Source: Anaerolineaceae bacterium UBA4781 (GTDB lineage: Bacteria > Chloroflexota > Anaerolineae > Anaerolineales > Anaerolineaceae). Taken from it: 64,000 nt of DNA. This document shows positions 54,679-63,412 of this stretch, piece by piece (positions within the stretch are counted from its first letter, which is position 1; every line of letters starts with the position of its first letter). The stretch is from contig DHHD01000106.1 of NCBI GenBank assembly GCA_002403105.1, forward strand, positions 1 to 64,000, given 5' to 3'. The position numbers and the translations under genes are program-made. The notes below the pieces were generated by a model. That model did not search any database. It saw only the letters and a list, made by a program, of their open reading frames with translations, and was not told where the DNA came from.

Positions 54679-56910
54679 ATGGAAATCGATACTCTTCTTT
54701 CAAAATTACCAGAATCGTATACGGTTGTAGACCGTGATCTTATCCTTCGCGCCTTTAAATTCGCAGAAAAAGCACATGAAGGGCAAAAACGCCTTTCAGG
54801 TGAACCCTACATCACTCACTGTCTGGCAGTCGCAGAGATCTTAATCGACCTGCAGGTTCCCCCCGAAATGATCGCTGCTAGTCTATTGCACGATACGGTT
54901 GAAGATACTTCAGTAACTTTAGAAGAATTGGAGAATAAATTCAGCGCGGAAATCGCCAAATTAGTAGATGGAGTTACAAAATTAACAAATCTTCCACGGG
55001 TTTCTAGGGCAGATCAAGTTGCAAAGAAAAAAGAAAATAAATTAGAAGTTCCAGTCGAAGAAGTGGAGGAAGACGAAGATAATCCTGCCTCAAAATTAGC
55101 ACGCAACAGACGGCATGAATTAGCCAATGAAACACTGCGAAAAATGCTTCTCGCAATGGGAGATGATATTCGGGTAGTCGTTATTAAATTGGCTGACCGG
55201 CTGCATAATATGCGAACTCTAAGCTACATGCCCGAAAAGAAACGGTATAGTATCGCAAAAGAGACTCTCGATATCTTTGCACCGCTTGCCAATAGATTAG
55301 GGATCTGGCAGCTTAAGTGGGAGTTGGAAGATTTGTCATTGCGCTATATGAAACCGGATATGTATAAAGAAATTGCTCAGAAGTTATCCGACCGCCGGAA
55401 AGACCGCGAAACAGAAATCGAGCACATCATTAATGAGCTGAATGCATTGATGAAAAAGGGGAAGATCGACGCAGAGATCACCGGTCGACCAAAACACATT
55501 TATTCAATTTACAGGAAAATGGTTGATAAAGGCATGCCTTTTGAAAATGTGCGTGATCTGCGCGGAGTGCGCCTCATCGTACCCGATATCCCATCCTGTT
55601 ACGCAGCTCTTGGATTAATTCACACTAATTGGCGCCCCATCCCAAATGAATTCGATGATTATATTGCCGCACCTAAAGATAATTTTTACCGTTCTTTGCA
55701 CACAGCAGTTCTCTATTCCGATGGAAAAACACTTGAAGTGCAAATTCGTACCCCTGAAATGAACCAAAATGCGGAATTCGGTATCGCTGCACATTGGCTT
55801 TACAAAGAGAAAAAACCCCTCACTGATACATACCAGCAGCGTATCAATTGGTTGCGAAAGCTGATGGATTGGAAGCAAGATGTAGATGACGCACAGGAAT
55901 TTGTGGATGGAATGAAAAGTGATGTCTTTGAAGACCGCGTGTATGTTTTTACCCCTCGCGGAGATATTATTGACCTTCCACGCGGTTCCACTCCCATTGA
56001 TTTCGCATATCATGTCCATACTGAAATTGGAAACCGCTGCCGGGGTGCCAAAGTGAATGGAAAATTAGTCCCTCTTGATTATCACTTGCAAACTGGTGAT
56101 CAACTTGTAATTCTTACAGCGAAACATGGTGGCCCTTCACGAGATTGGTTAAACATTAATCTTGGGTTGGTAAAAACCCAGCGCGCGCGCTCCAAGATCA
56201 GGCAATGGTTCAAAATTCAAGATAGAGAGCAAAATTTCAATCAGGGACGGAACATTCTGGATAAGGAATTTCACCGGTTGGGGTTGGAAAATGTAAATGT
56301 TGAAAATTTGGCACATTCTCTTGACCTCAAAAATGAAGAGGAATTATATATTTCACTTGGTTGCGGTGATTTATCCATCCGAAAACTAGTCAACAAATTG
56401 GATGATGTTGACAAAGCATCGGAAGAACCTATCTTCCAGGTACATACACCGGTTGCAGAAAGAGAAGGACTTGACACAGTTAATGTTCTTGGGTTAAAAG
56501 GCATCCTCACCCATTTTGCTCGCTGCTGCAGCCCTGCTCCGGGGGATGCAATCACCGGGTATATCACTCGCGGGCGCGGAGTCACTATTCATCGTCAAGA
56601 TTGCCCCAACATGCTTTCTGTCAAGGATCACGAGAGAATTATTAAAGTTAATTGGGGAGAGGCACATCGTACTTTTCCTGTGGATGTACAGATAAAAGCT
56701 TATGATCGTCAGGGATTAATGAACGATATTTCAACCATTATAAGTAATGAAGGTATCAATCTGCGAGATATCAAAATTAATCTCGCGAACAATTTAGCAG
56801 TCATCAATTTAATTCTGGATATAACTGATATCACTCAACTCAGCCGCGTACTGACGCGTATTGAATCCCTTCCAAATATCATGGAAGCATTTCGTTTTCG
56901 CCCGGGTTAA
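54679..56910 (+). CDS. rel: Bifunctional (p)ppGpp synthetase/hydrolase RelA/SpoT family
   Basis: A 743-residue stringent-response enzyme. The HD hydrolase domain is intact (YITHC, LLHDTVEDT, ADRLHNMRT), with an acidic loop insert (VEEVEEDEDNPA) around residues 125-140. The synthetase domain has RPKHIYSIYRKM, DLRGVRLIV and FYRSLHTAV. The sequence IPNEFDDYIA carries the EXDD motif usually seen in synthetase-only RelA, where bifunctional enzymes have RXKD. TGS (VYVFTPRGDIIDLPRGS), a Cys-containing conserved region (ARCCSPAPGD) and a C-terminal ACT domain follow. The gene has its own terminator downstream. Confidence 0.95.
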   Translation: MEIDTLLSKLPESYTVVDRDLILRAFKFAEKAHEGQKRLSGEPYITHCLAVAEILIDLQVPPEMIAASLLHDTVEDTSVTLEELENKFSAEIAKLVDGVTKLTNLPRVSRADQVAKKKENKLEVPVEEVEEDEDNPASKLARNRRHELANETLRKMLLAMGDDIRVVVIKLADRLHNMRTLSYMPEKKRYSIAKETLDIFAPLANRLGIWQLKWELEDLSLRYMKPDMYKEIAQKLSDRRKDRETEIEHIINELNALMKKGKIDAEITGRPKHIYSIYRKMVDKGMPFENVRDLRGVRLIVPDIPSCYAALGLIHTNWRPIPNEFDDYIAAPKDNFYRSLHTAVLYSDGKTLEVQIRTPEMNQNAEFGIAAHWLYKEKKPLTDTYQQRINWLRKLMDWKQDVDDAQEFVDGMKSDVFEDRVYVFTPRGDIIDLPRGSTPIDFAYHVHTEIGNRCRGAKVNGKLVPLDYHLQTGDQLVILTAKHGGPSRDWLNINLGLVKTQRARSKIRQWFKIQDREQNFNQGRNILDKEFHRLGLENVNVENLAHSLDLKNEEELYISLGCGDLSIRKLVNKLDDVDKASEEPIFQVHTPVAEREGLDTVNVLGLKGILTHFARCCSPAPGDAITGYITRGRGVTIHRQDCPNMLSVKDHERIIKVNWGEAHRTFPVDVQIKAYDRQGLMNDISTIISNEGINLRDIKINLANNLAVINLILDITDITQLSRVLTRIESLPNIMEAFRFRPG

Positions 56911-56917
56911 AAATAAA

Positions 56918-56950
56918 CGAACGGGATGGCAATTCATCCCGTTCGTTCTT
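56918..56950 (+). terminator. Intrinsic terminator after rel
   Basis: Hairpin CGAACGGGATG-GCAATT-CATCCCGTTCG followed by TTCTT. It also lies downstream of the convergent lipoprotein gene. Confidence 0.8.
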
Positions 56951-56980
56951 CGTTCCGAAAGCCTTCATGTACAGATTTGT

Positions 56981-57460
56981 TTACTTGTTTATTTGTAATT
57001 CCATGATCGCGTAAACCCAACGATTAGCAGGGGTTGAGGGTGCGACCAAGCGAATGGGTCCTTTATCAGTTTCAATTTCTGCGATCCAATCATCGCCATC
57101 TTTCAATGCAATGATCGCGCCTGTAAGTTCTTCTTTGGTGATTTCGATGGAATATCCATCCGACGCAATGGCTGTGATAGAAACATAATCAGCAGCAGCC
57201 CCGGCTTTGGTTAGAATTTCATCTAATGATACTCCTGACCATGAAGTGATCACGTCATCACCGGTTGTTTTTTCCATCAGAATATCATTTAATTCAATTT
57301 GATCCATGGCTGCCAGATCGGCAAAGGATAATTCTAATGGTGTTGTCACTTCTCCAGATATTTTTAACGTCCAATCCACATCTGGAGCTTTCGGACCACA
57401 ACCCACCAGGAAAGCCGCTAATAAAACAATAGTAAGAAGTGCAGTATTTTTCTTTGTCAT
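56981..57460 (-). CDS. Lipoprotein with molybdopterin-oxidoreductase-like domain
   Basis: A 159-residue lipoprotein: signal LLTIVLLAAFLVGC with the lipobox Cys at 21. The mature part (WTLKISGEVTTPLELSF, VITSWSGVSLDEIL, PIRLVAPSTPANRWV) resembles the sulfite-oxidase-type molybdopterin-binding fold but is far shorter than the enzymes and I see no cofactor Cys. The same fold appears in the S component of the upstream ECF transporter and in the 309-residue anchored protein. It is the last gene of that operon. A ligand-binding or scaffold role is inferred. Confidence 0.75.
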   Translation of the reverse strand: MTKKNTALLTIVLLAAFLVGCGPKAPDVDWTLKISGEVTTPLELSFADLAAMDQIELNDILMEKTTGDDVITSWSGVSLDEILTKAGAAADYVSITAIASDGYSIEITKEELTGAIIALKDGDDWIAEIETDKGPIRLVAPSTPANRWVYAIMELQINK

Positions 57461-57494
57461 TTTTTTCTCCTTTTAATTTTGGCTTTCGAACTAC

Positions 57495-58631
57495 CTATTT
57501 TTGATACAGGATGATATAGATTCCCATATCATCCAAACGAAGATTTCCATGAGTTCCCAGTGAAGAATCTCCTACAATTGAATGCATCCCATGATCAGGG
57601 AAGAGAACTATCAGGGTTTTTTCTGGAAGCTGCTCAATGAGCTGCCCTACCATTCTATCCACTTCGCTAACCTTTTCATTCCATTCCAGGGAATATGGTC
57701 CATATGTATGCCCTGCATCGTCAATACCATGAAAGTGGATCATTATCAGATCCGGTATCCCTTCTGCAATTGCCTTCTGTGCATTCTCAAAAACATTATC
57801 ATCGGTTGATCCATCACCATTTCGATCACCGGATAAAATTATTTCCGCATTGGGATAGTTAAAAGGCGTGCTGCTTCCTTCAACTATGGTCATATGCTTT
57901 CCTGAATCAACAACCGCATCGATAATACTGGGGACGGTGAGATCCCGAATGCCGGGAGCCCATACGCCATTCTCTCTCGAATCAAGCCCCGAAAGAAGTG
58001 CTGCTGTTGATGTGCTTGTTTTTGGTGGATAAATGGTATATGCCGGGTAAAGTTCTCCTATGATCGATAAATTTGGTATGAACCCCTCCTCTTCTGCTGT
58101 TTGATATCCTTCATAACCGAAACCATCCAGAAAGATCCAAACTACATGTTCCATGGAACCGGATGGAATAGAAAATCCAGATTCTTTTTCACCAAAGGGA
58201 ATGCTCAATGCTTCAGATGTTAATGCAGCGATATCGGTTATGGAATGCTTCTCAAATTTCGCATCCCCACCCGTCCGCAGGATGATCTTATCGACCAGAT
58301 ACTCTTCATCATCGACCTCCAGGCTGCTGACATTGCGCCAAAAAGTAGAATCAGCGATATCTTTCCATTGGAAAGTAGTTTTCGTATCACCTTGCAAGAT
58401 ATCCATTTCTTCAACTACTTTTACATCGTATTGATAAAAAAGATATTCCAGTAGAAGGTCATAATCTTTTTCATCATCCACATTAACCATTTCTTCAATT
58501 TTTTGATAGTCTGTTTTTGTAATGTTGTTCTCCTGCCCATCGATCGAAACGATGAGATCACTGCTGGCTTTCGAGCATGCGCATAATCCTGCAAATGTAA
58601 GAATGAGAACAATATTGATGAATCGCTTCAT
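57495..58631 (-). CDS. Alkaline phosphatase-superfamily lipoprotein (phosphodiesterase-like)
   Basis: A 378-residue exported lipoprotein with a signal ending LTFAGLCAC. From about residue 160 it is an alkaline-phosphatase-superfamily hydrolase: VVWIFLDGFGYEGY (metal Asp), PPKTSTSTAALLSG (probable Thr/Ser nucleophile), HFHGIDDAGHTYGP and FPDHGMH (metal ligands), THG near the end. Type I phosphodiesterase/nucleotide pyrophosphatases share these motifs. The N-terminal ~150 residues look like another diverged molybdopterin-oxidoreductase-like domain (IVSIDGQENNITKTDYQKI). Being in the ECF operon, it may release a free vitamin or nucleoside from a phosphorylated precursor outside the cell. Confidence 0.8.
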   Translation of the reverse strand: MKRFINIVLILTFAGLCACSKASSDLIVSIDGQENNITKTDYQKIEEMVNVDDEKDYDLLLEYLFYQYDVKVVEEMDILQGDTKTTFQWKDIADSTFWRNVSSLEVDDEEYLVDKIILRTGGDAKFEKHSITDIAALTSEALSIPFGEKESGFSIPSGSMEHVVWIFLDGFGYEGYQTAEEEGFIPNLSIIGELYPAYTIYPPKTSTSTAALLSGLDSRENGVWAPGIRDLTVPSIIDAVVDSGKHMTIVEGSSTPFNYPNAEIILSGDRNGDGSTDDNVFENAQKAIAEGIPDLIMIHFHGIDDAGHTYGPYSLEWNEKVSEVDRMVGQLIEQLPEKTLIVLFPDHGMHSIVGDSSLGTHGNLRLDDMGIYIILYQK

Positions 58632-58633
58632 GG

Positions 58634-59563
58634 TTATTTCCCTTCAATTTTTATAATATCGAACACCCAATCACTTCGACCTTGGCCCGGAATGATCAAC
58701 ACAACAGAGGTGTTTTGTTTGGTTAGAATTCCATCTTTGATCTCTTCCACAGGTAGGATGATTGTCGAACCATCTTGCAGAGTGAATGTTACATTTTCAT
58801 AGTTTTCCAATTGCAGCAAATCGGTCACGGCTGCCCCTTCCACTCTGCTTGAAGTGATCGCCTCACGTGTCAAACCATCCTCTTCACTGCGAAACATTAC
58901 TTTCGCTTCTTCGACAGTGATAGAAGTTGTCTTACTCAGCAGCAATCTTCCAATGGATGTTTGTTCATCACCTATTTGGAGAGGTTTCTCTTCACTGATG
59001 ATAATGATCCGAGCAATTCCTTTTGCCCAGGTTGAAACATGCAGGTCATCCGACGCGAAACGAATTCCATCTTCATAGGGGAGAAACATGGCATTTCCAG
59101 TAACATCACTCTTATTGATCTTCACAAATTCCCCATCCCGGGTATACAGGGTGATGCTTTCGTAGTCAGTGATCTCCCATTTTGCAAGAAATTCATCAAC
59201 GGTGATAAACGTGTTTGGAAGATCTGAATAACTATTGAAGAAATGATTCCATGGAATAAAGGTTACTTCTGCCACATCACCGGTAAGTTCTATCATGTTA
59301 TAAAATGATAATTCGGGTAGCTCAACGGATCCATGCTCATCATGACAGGTGCTACAAGTGTGAAATTCCTCTTTTGTCTCGTGGCATTCCGCGCACTCGT
59401 GCATGGTGGTAGTTTCTTCCCACAAAGTATCAAAAGTATATTCGGTTAGCACTCTAACCGGTAGCTGTTTAACAGAGAGCATAAAAATGAGAGCAACCAA
59501 GGCAGCCACGCTGATGAAGATGCCAATAATTCTTAAAGTCTTTTTTGTCTTGGGCGATTTCAT
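58634..59563 (-). CDS. Membrane-anchored protein with CxxCH motifs and oxidoreductase-like domain
   Basis: A 309-residue protein with one N-terminal transmembrane helix (RIIGIFISVAALVALIFM) and an exported remainder. Soon after the helix it has two CxxCH motifs, CAECH and CSTCH, the c-type haem attachment pattern, spaced by ten residues. The rest contains two molybdopterin-oxidoreductase-like segments (ISEEKPLQIGDEQTSIGRLL, VVLIIPGQGRSDWVFDI). ATG 59563 has AAAGGA upstream and overlaps the T-component stop by ATGA, so the upstream reading is not used. Haem binding is inferred from the motif alone; zinc is an alternative. Confidence 0.72.
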   Translation of the reverse strand: MKSPKTKKTLRIIGIFISVAALVALIFMLSVKQLPVRVLTEYTFDTLWEETTTMHECAECHETKEEFHTCSTCHDEHGSVELPELSFYNMIELTGDVAEVTFIPWNHFFNSYSDLPNTFITVDEFLAKWEITDYESITLYTRDGEFVKINKSDVTGNAMFLPYEDGIRFASDDLHVSTWAKGIARIIIISEEKPLQIGDEQTSIGRLLLSKTTSITVEEAKVMFRSEEDGLTREAITSSRVEGAAVTDLLQLENYENVTFTLQDGSTIILPVEEIKDGILTKQNTSVVLIIPGQGRSDWVFDIIKIEGK

Positions 59564-60330
59564 ACAAATCCTTTCCATTTCAAATAATAAAAGAAAAGCA
59601 CAAACAGGAATGCGATCCCCAGGATAATTCCATCACGAAATGTAAAATGAAGGGGATTTTGATAGGTTCTAGTTGCATATCTGCCAAAGCTTCGACTTTC
59701 CATGGAGATGGCCAATTTATTAATCCGATTAATGAGAGAGTAGAGAACAGCCCCGATGTAGATATTCATGTGCAGGATCATTTCACCCGGTTTTCGAAAG
59801 TCGTAACGTACACCGCGCAACCTCTGGGAAAAATTGACGCGTTCACCATCGATCGATAAAATCGGCACCAACCGCATGGAAGTAACGATCATGAATGCAT
59901 AACGATATGGAACCCCCATTTGCATAAAGGCAAATGCAAAATCGGAAGGAGATGTTGTAAGAATAAAAAGATAACTGCATAAAATGATCACAAGGAATCG
60001 AATGGAGATCAGTACTGCTCTTTGAATTCCAATATTCGTGATCGATAAACCAAAAATATTAGTCAGTTCACTTCCCTGCTTTACAAAAGTACATTGTATG
60101 ATCCCGATCATCAGCGCAGTTAAAAAGGTCGTACGCATTCCAAAATACGCAAAGGGATTTCGGCAAACTGTCAAAAAGCCAAAAACCAGCACAATAAACA
60201 AAAAGAACATCAAGATAGGTGAATCAATAAAAAATATCGAAACACTGAGCCCCAACAATAAACTAAATTTAGTGAATGGGTGCAGGGCATGCAGCATTGT
60301 ATTGGCCGGAGAATAGGCGATTTTTTTCAT
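59560..60330 (-). CDS. ECF transporter T component (EcfT/CbiQ family)
   Basis: A 256-residue integral membrane protein with several hydrophobic helices (FTKFSLLLGLSVSIFFI, FLFIVLVFGFLTVCR, LVIILCSYLFILTTS). The conserved ATPase-coupling motif with small residues near YRYAFMIVTSMRLVPIL and SMESRSFGRYATRT is typical of T components. ATG 60330 is selected because it has GGAGAAGG upstream and overlaps the ATPase stop as ATGA. It forms the membrane coupling unit with the double ATPase and the S component upstream. Confidence 0.9.
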   Translation of the reverse strand: MKKIAYSPANTMLHALHPFTKFSLLLGLSVSIFFIDSPILMFFLFIVLVFGFLTVCRNPFAYFGMRTTFLTALMIGIIQCTFVKQGSELTNIFGLSITNIGIQRAVLISIRFLVIILCSYLFILTTSPSDFAFAFMQMGVPYRYAFMIVTSMRLVPILSIDGERVNFSQRLRGVRYDFRKPGEMILHMNIYIGAVLYSLINRINKLAISMESRSFGRYATRTYQNPLHFTFRDGIILGIAFLFVLFFYYLKWKGFV

Positions 60331-61799
60331 AACCCCGAATCCTTCTCCGGAAGATATTCCCCGTACCCATTCACCTGCCACCAAATGACCGCTTCCTGCA
60401 AAGGCAGGCAGAAACGCATTTTGCCATCCTCTAGAAAGAGTATGCGATCTGCCATTCGTTTCATCAATGCCGGGTCATGGATAGCCGTAATGATGGTCAT
60501 TCCGTTTTCCCTAAGAAATTTTAATTTTCCTAGAATGTAATCCATTTGATATACATCCTGCCCAATAAAGATTTCATCTAAAAGTAAAAGTGAAGGTGAA
60601 AACACCAACGCTGAGATAAGATTTAATCTTTTCTTTTCTCCATAGCTCAATTGGTGCGGATTAGCATTTAATTTATGGATCAGTCCGTAGTGGTCAAACA
60701 GTTCCTGTGCTTTTTCTTTGTGAAAAGCATCATCCATGTGAAAGTTTTTTAAACCATAGGTAACTTCATCCTGCACGGTATTCATAAAGATCTGATCATC
60801 CGCATTCTGAAAAACCAAACCTATTTGAGGTGCTGTTAATTGCTCTACCCTCTCTCCATTGAAATTCATTTGCCCCTGCTGGGTGTGTACCATTCCCGTA
60901 ATGGTTTTAAAGAACGTGGTCTTTCCAGAACCGTTGGCACCCATTAAAGCCAGGATTTCACCATGTTGTATCTCAAGTTCTTCAATTTCTAATCGAAAAC
61001 CATTTCCGTTTTCGTATGACCAGTCATGAATGGAAAGAATGAGTTCGGTATTGTTGTTTTTTTCTCCTGGATGTAAAAATTTTGTTTTTAAATGGACCTT
61101 ATAGAATGGTGATTCTTCAATTGCTCCATCAAAAATAATTTTTCCATTTTCAATGTGAATACAACGATTGAAGAGATCTTCGAAAAAATGTACTTTATGT
61201 TCGATGATGATCACGGTTAAATTCATCGATTTTTGTAAATTTTTAAGCACCTCAAAGATCGCATGAGTTGATTCCAGGTCAAGATTGGAGGTAGGTTCAT
61301 CTAAAATCAAAATGGATGGCTGCAGGGCAAGGATGGAAGCAATTGCCACCTTTTGTTTTTCTCCTCCCGACAATTCAAAGAGCTGACGCGAGTATAAAGA
61401 CTCTGCTCCTGTGATCTTCAAAGCATCGGCAATCCGTTTTTTTATCTCGTCCGGATCAGTACATTTATTCTCCAGACCAAAAGCGAGTTCATCCGCAACA
61501 TTCAATGCGCAAAATTGATCATCTGCATTCTGCTGGACAAATCCAATTGCATCCGAAATCCAATAGAGCGGTGTTTTTTCAATGGCTTGCTCATCAATAC
61601 GCACATGCCCTTGATAAACGCCCATTTGCTGATGGTAGAGAATTCCTGCAATCGCGTATGCCAGGGTAGTCTTTCCACTGCCCGAACATCCGCTGATCAA
61701 GATCCATTCTCCTCCAGCAATTTGCATATTAATATCATCTAGAATGAGTTTTTCTTTTTCTTTGTACCGATAGGTGAGATGCGCGATTTCTATATCCAT
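60327..61799 (-). CDS. ECF transporter ATP-binding protein, two ABC domains (YkoD-like)
   Basis: A 490-residue tandem ABC ATPase. First half: Walker A GCSGSGKTT, signature LSGGEKQKVAIAS, Walker B ILILDEPTS. Second half: Walker A GANGSGKTTFF, degenerate signature QLSYGEKKRL, and Walker B LLLLDEIFIG. In the second Walker B the usual EP is EI and the downstream FIGQD replaces the normal PTxGLD segment. Double ATPases like this power YkoEDC-type ECF transporters. It lies between the S component (5 bp) and the T component (4-bp overlap). Confidence 0.92.
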   Translation of the reverse strand: MDIEIAHLTYRYKEKEKLILDDINMQIAGGEWILISGCSGSGKTTLAYAIAGILYHQQMGVYQGHVRIDEQAIEKTPLYWISDAIGFVQQNADDQFCALNVADELAFGLENKCTDPDEIKKRIADALKITGAESLYSRQLFELSGGEKQKVAIASILALQPSILILDEPTSNLDLESTHAIFEVLKNLQKSMNLTVIIIEHKVHFFEDLFNRCIHIENGKIIFDGAIEESPFYKVHLKTKFLHPGEKNNNTELILSIHDWSYENGNGFRLEIEELEIQHGEILALMGANGSGKTTFFKTITGMVHTQQGQMNFNGERVEQLTAPQIGLVFQNADDQIFMNTVQDEVTYGLKNFHMDDAFHKEKAQELFDHYGLIHKLNANPHQLSYGEKKRLNLISALVFSPSLLLLDEIFIGQDVYQMDYILGKLKFLRENGMTIITAIHDPALMKRMADRILFLEDGKMRFCLPLQEAVIWWQVNGYGEYLPEKDSGL

Positions 61800-61804
61800 C
61801 TTGA

Positions 61805-63160
61805 TTACTGTAAATCAATTCGTTCAATATTCTCTAAAAATACTTCTCCCTGGATCGTTCCAACCAGATATTTCATTTCGTAACCGGTAATATTGACAAA
61901 AATGCGAATGGAATCGTCTTTTTGAATGCTTGCAAGGTCAAAATCAAATTCGCTGTCTGCACTTGAAAATTTCATTATTGAGAATGAAATAGCAGTATCG
62001 ACTGTCGTAAGCACTTTATTGACAGCCACTCCCTGCAGTTTCTTCGATCCTTCTTCTAATGCAAAGTGAACGCTATCCATTTCAAACTGCCAATCTTGTG
62101 AATGGAATTCCGCCACCTGCTGTTCACCATAATAAATAGGAATTGGCATGCTTTGAATAACACTCATTTCTGCAACGCCCCGAATCCAGGCTTTACTGTT
62201 CTCAGCGCCGACCACACTGTAGCTGGCATCCGATCCTTCTCCATCAACAACCAGGATGAGATCCGGATTGGTATTCACTTCATCCATGGTGATAAAGTAG
62301 CTGTACCCATCCGTTGCCGTAACCAATATCAGGTCTGCACCCTTACCAGGAATGGCTGTTTCAAGGATTTGCTTGAGCGGGTAACCTGTATACGTTCCTG
62401 CTTTACCCTGTAGATTGGATTCAACAGTAATTTTTTCTATAACCGTGTTTTTTACATCAAAACTTTGTTCGGCTGCTACATTCCCTGAAATTGAGACTGT
62501 TCCTTCACCCTTCGAAATCTGTACATATACATAAGCAGAAACTGTACAGATCAGGATTGCCAGTAAAACAGAACCAATTTTGAACCATTTTGCTCTGCCT
62601 TTTTCAGGTTCCGGTGCAATGACTCCACTTTTTGCAAGATTTTTTAGCACCAGTTGGCTCAATATACCACCGAAAATAACTCCTGAAAGAAGTGCTACTC
62701 CAGCCACCGCGAGCAGGCTCCAAAAAGCCAGACTATCCGCAGGGACGGAAGCGAAGATCTGGAACACAAACACATTCGACATGGCAGCTAAAGCGCCAGC
62801 GAGGAGATTTTTTATGTATTTGCTGATAACAGGCAGGTAAAAAACCAGTTCGACGATCAAACCAGCCACCACATCCACGATCAGTACCAAAACACCATGC
62901 GTGTTTCCACTCAATAACTCCACAACCCCCTTCAAAATACCTGTTAATACTGCAGTTCCGGGTTTGTTTACGATCCCGACAGCCAGCAGGATCCATAAAA
63001 TATGAATTCCGGCTGCCCACTGGGTCGTCCCGGCAAATCCAAGCAAAGATTGAAAAAAATCACCGACCATGTTGAGATAGGTACTTGCCAATCCCCCGAT
63101 TGCAGAAAAACCAGCGATGAAGAGTAAGTCTTTGGTGCTGAAATAATAGCTCTTTTTCAT
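61805..63160 (-). CDS. ECF transporter S component (YkoE-like) with extracytoplasmic domain
   Basis: A 451-residue protein. Residues about 1-185 form the membrane S component, with STKDLLFIAGFSAIGGL, NKPGTAVLTGILKGVVELL and IVDVVAGLIVELVFY close to the YkoE thiamine/hydroxymethylpyrimidine pattern. After a further transmembrane helix (WFKIGSVLLAILICTVSAYV), residues ~235-451 form an exported region with the molybdopterin-oxidoreductase-like fold (ISGNVAAEQSF, ILVVDGEGSDASYSVVGA, WIRGVAEMSV). ATG 63160 has GGAGAAG upstream; earlier in-frame ATGs lie within the leader terminator. The fusion of a substrate-binding-like domain to an S component is unusual. The ligand is unknown. Confidence 0.82.
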   Translation of the reverse strand: MKKSYYFSTKDLLFIAGFSAIGGLASTYLNMVGDFFQSLLGFAGTTQWAAGIHILWILLAVGIVNKPGTAVLTGILKGVVELLSGNTHGVLVLIVDVVAGLIVELVFYLPVISKYIKNLLAGALAAMSNVFVFQIFASVPADSLAFWSLLAVAGVALLSGVIFGGILSQLVLKNLAKSGVIAPEPEKGRAKWFKIGSVLLAILICTVSAYVYVQISKGEGTVSISGNVAAEQSFDVKNTVIEKITVESNLQGKAGTYTGYPLKQILETAIPGKGADLILVTATDGYSYFITMDEVNTNPDLILVVDGEGSDASYSVVGAENSKAWIRGVAEMSVIQSMPIPIYYGEQQVAEFHSQDWQFEMDSVHFALEEGSKKLQGVAVNKVLTTVDTAISFSIMKFSSADSEFDFDLASIQKDDSIRIFVNITGYEMKYLVGTIQGEVFLENIERIDLQ

Positions 63161-63171
63161 GGTCTTCTCCA

Positions 63172-63199
63172 TAATAAAAAACGCCTGTGGAAAGGCGTT
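63172..63199 (-). terminator. Leader terminator of the ECF operon
   Basis: Minus-strand hairpin AACGCC-TTTCCACA-GGCGTT followed by TTTTAT, just before the ribosome-binding site of the S component. GGAAAGG near 63240 can pair with the CCTTTCC of the terminator loop region, so a competing antiterminator is visible. Confidence 0.8.
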
Positions 63200-63346
63200 G
63201 GTTAATAAGGACAATTCATTCAATTATCCTTTTTACATCTCCTTTCCAAAGAGGGAGGCGTTCGTGTTTCCACTTACACCCTAGCGGTCTCAAAACCATA
63301 ACATTCATCGTCGTAGATTAAGAGACTCGAAGATGCACTCTTTGAG
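63200..63346 (-). promoter_or_regulatory. Structured leader RNA of the ECF operon, class not recognised
   Basis: The leader between the predicted promoter and the terminator folds by eye into a closed domain: CAAAGAG (63338-63344) pairs with CTCTTTG (63247-63253), enclosing GTCTC-GAGAC and GTGT-ACAC helices, then AGGATAATT-AATTGTCCT downstream. With the terminator/antiterminator at 63172-63240 this has the layout of a transcriptional riboswitch. It lacks the cores of TPP, cobalamin, FMN, SAM, lysine, purine, glycine, fluoride, ZTP, GEMM and T-box elements. The operon encodes a YkoE-like transporter, so a vitamin-type ligand is plausible. Confidence 0.6.
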
Positions 63347-63347
63347 C

Positions 63348-63353
63348 ATTGTA
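63348..63353 (-). promoter_or_regulatory. Probable -10 box of the ECF operon
   Basis: Minus strand TACAAT, placing the start near 63341 at the base of the leader's closing helix. The -35 region is not convincing. Confidence 0.4.
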
Positions 63354-63412
63354 TCATAGAATTCTTTTACAACTGATCGTCAGTATAAAAAAACAGGAAA
63401 AGAAGTAATAAA

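Noticed and set aside
63230..63346. T-box or TPP riboswitch in the ECF leader
   Set aside because: An AGGGUG stretch recalls a T-box and the gene context recalls TPP, but the UGGN bulge and the TPP core (CUGAGA, CUGAU) are both absent.
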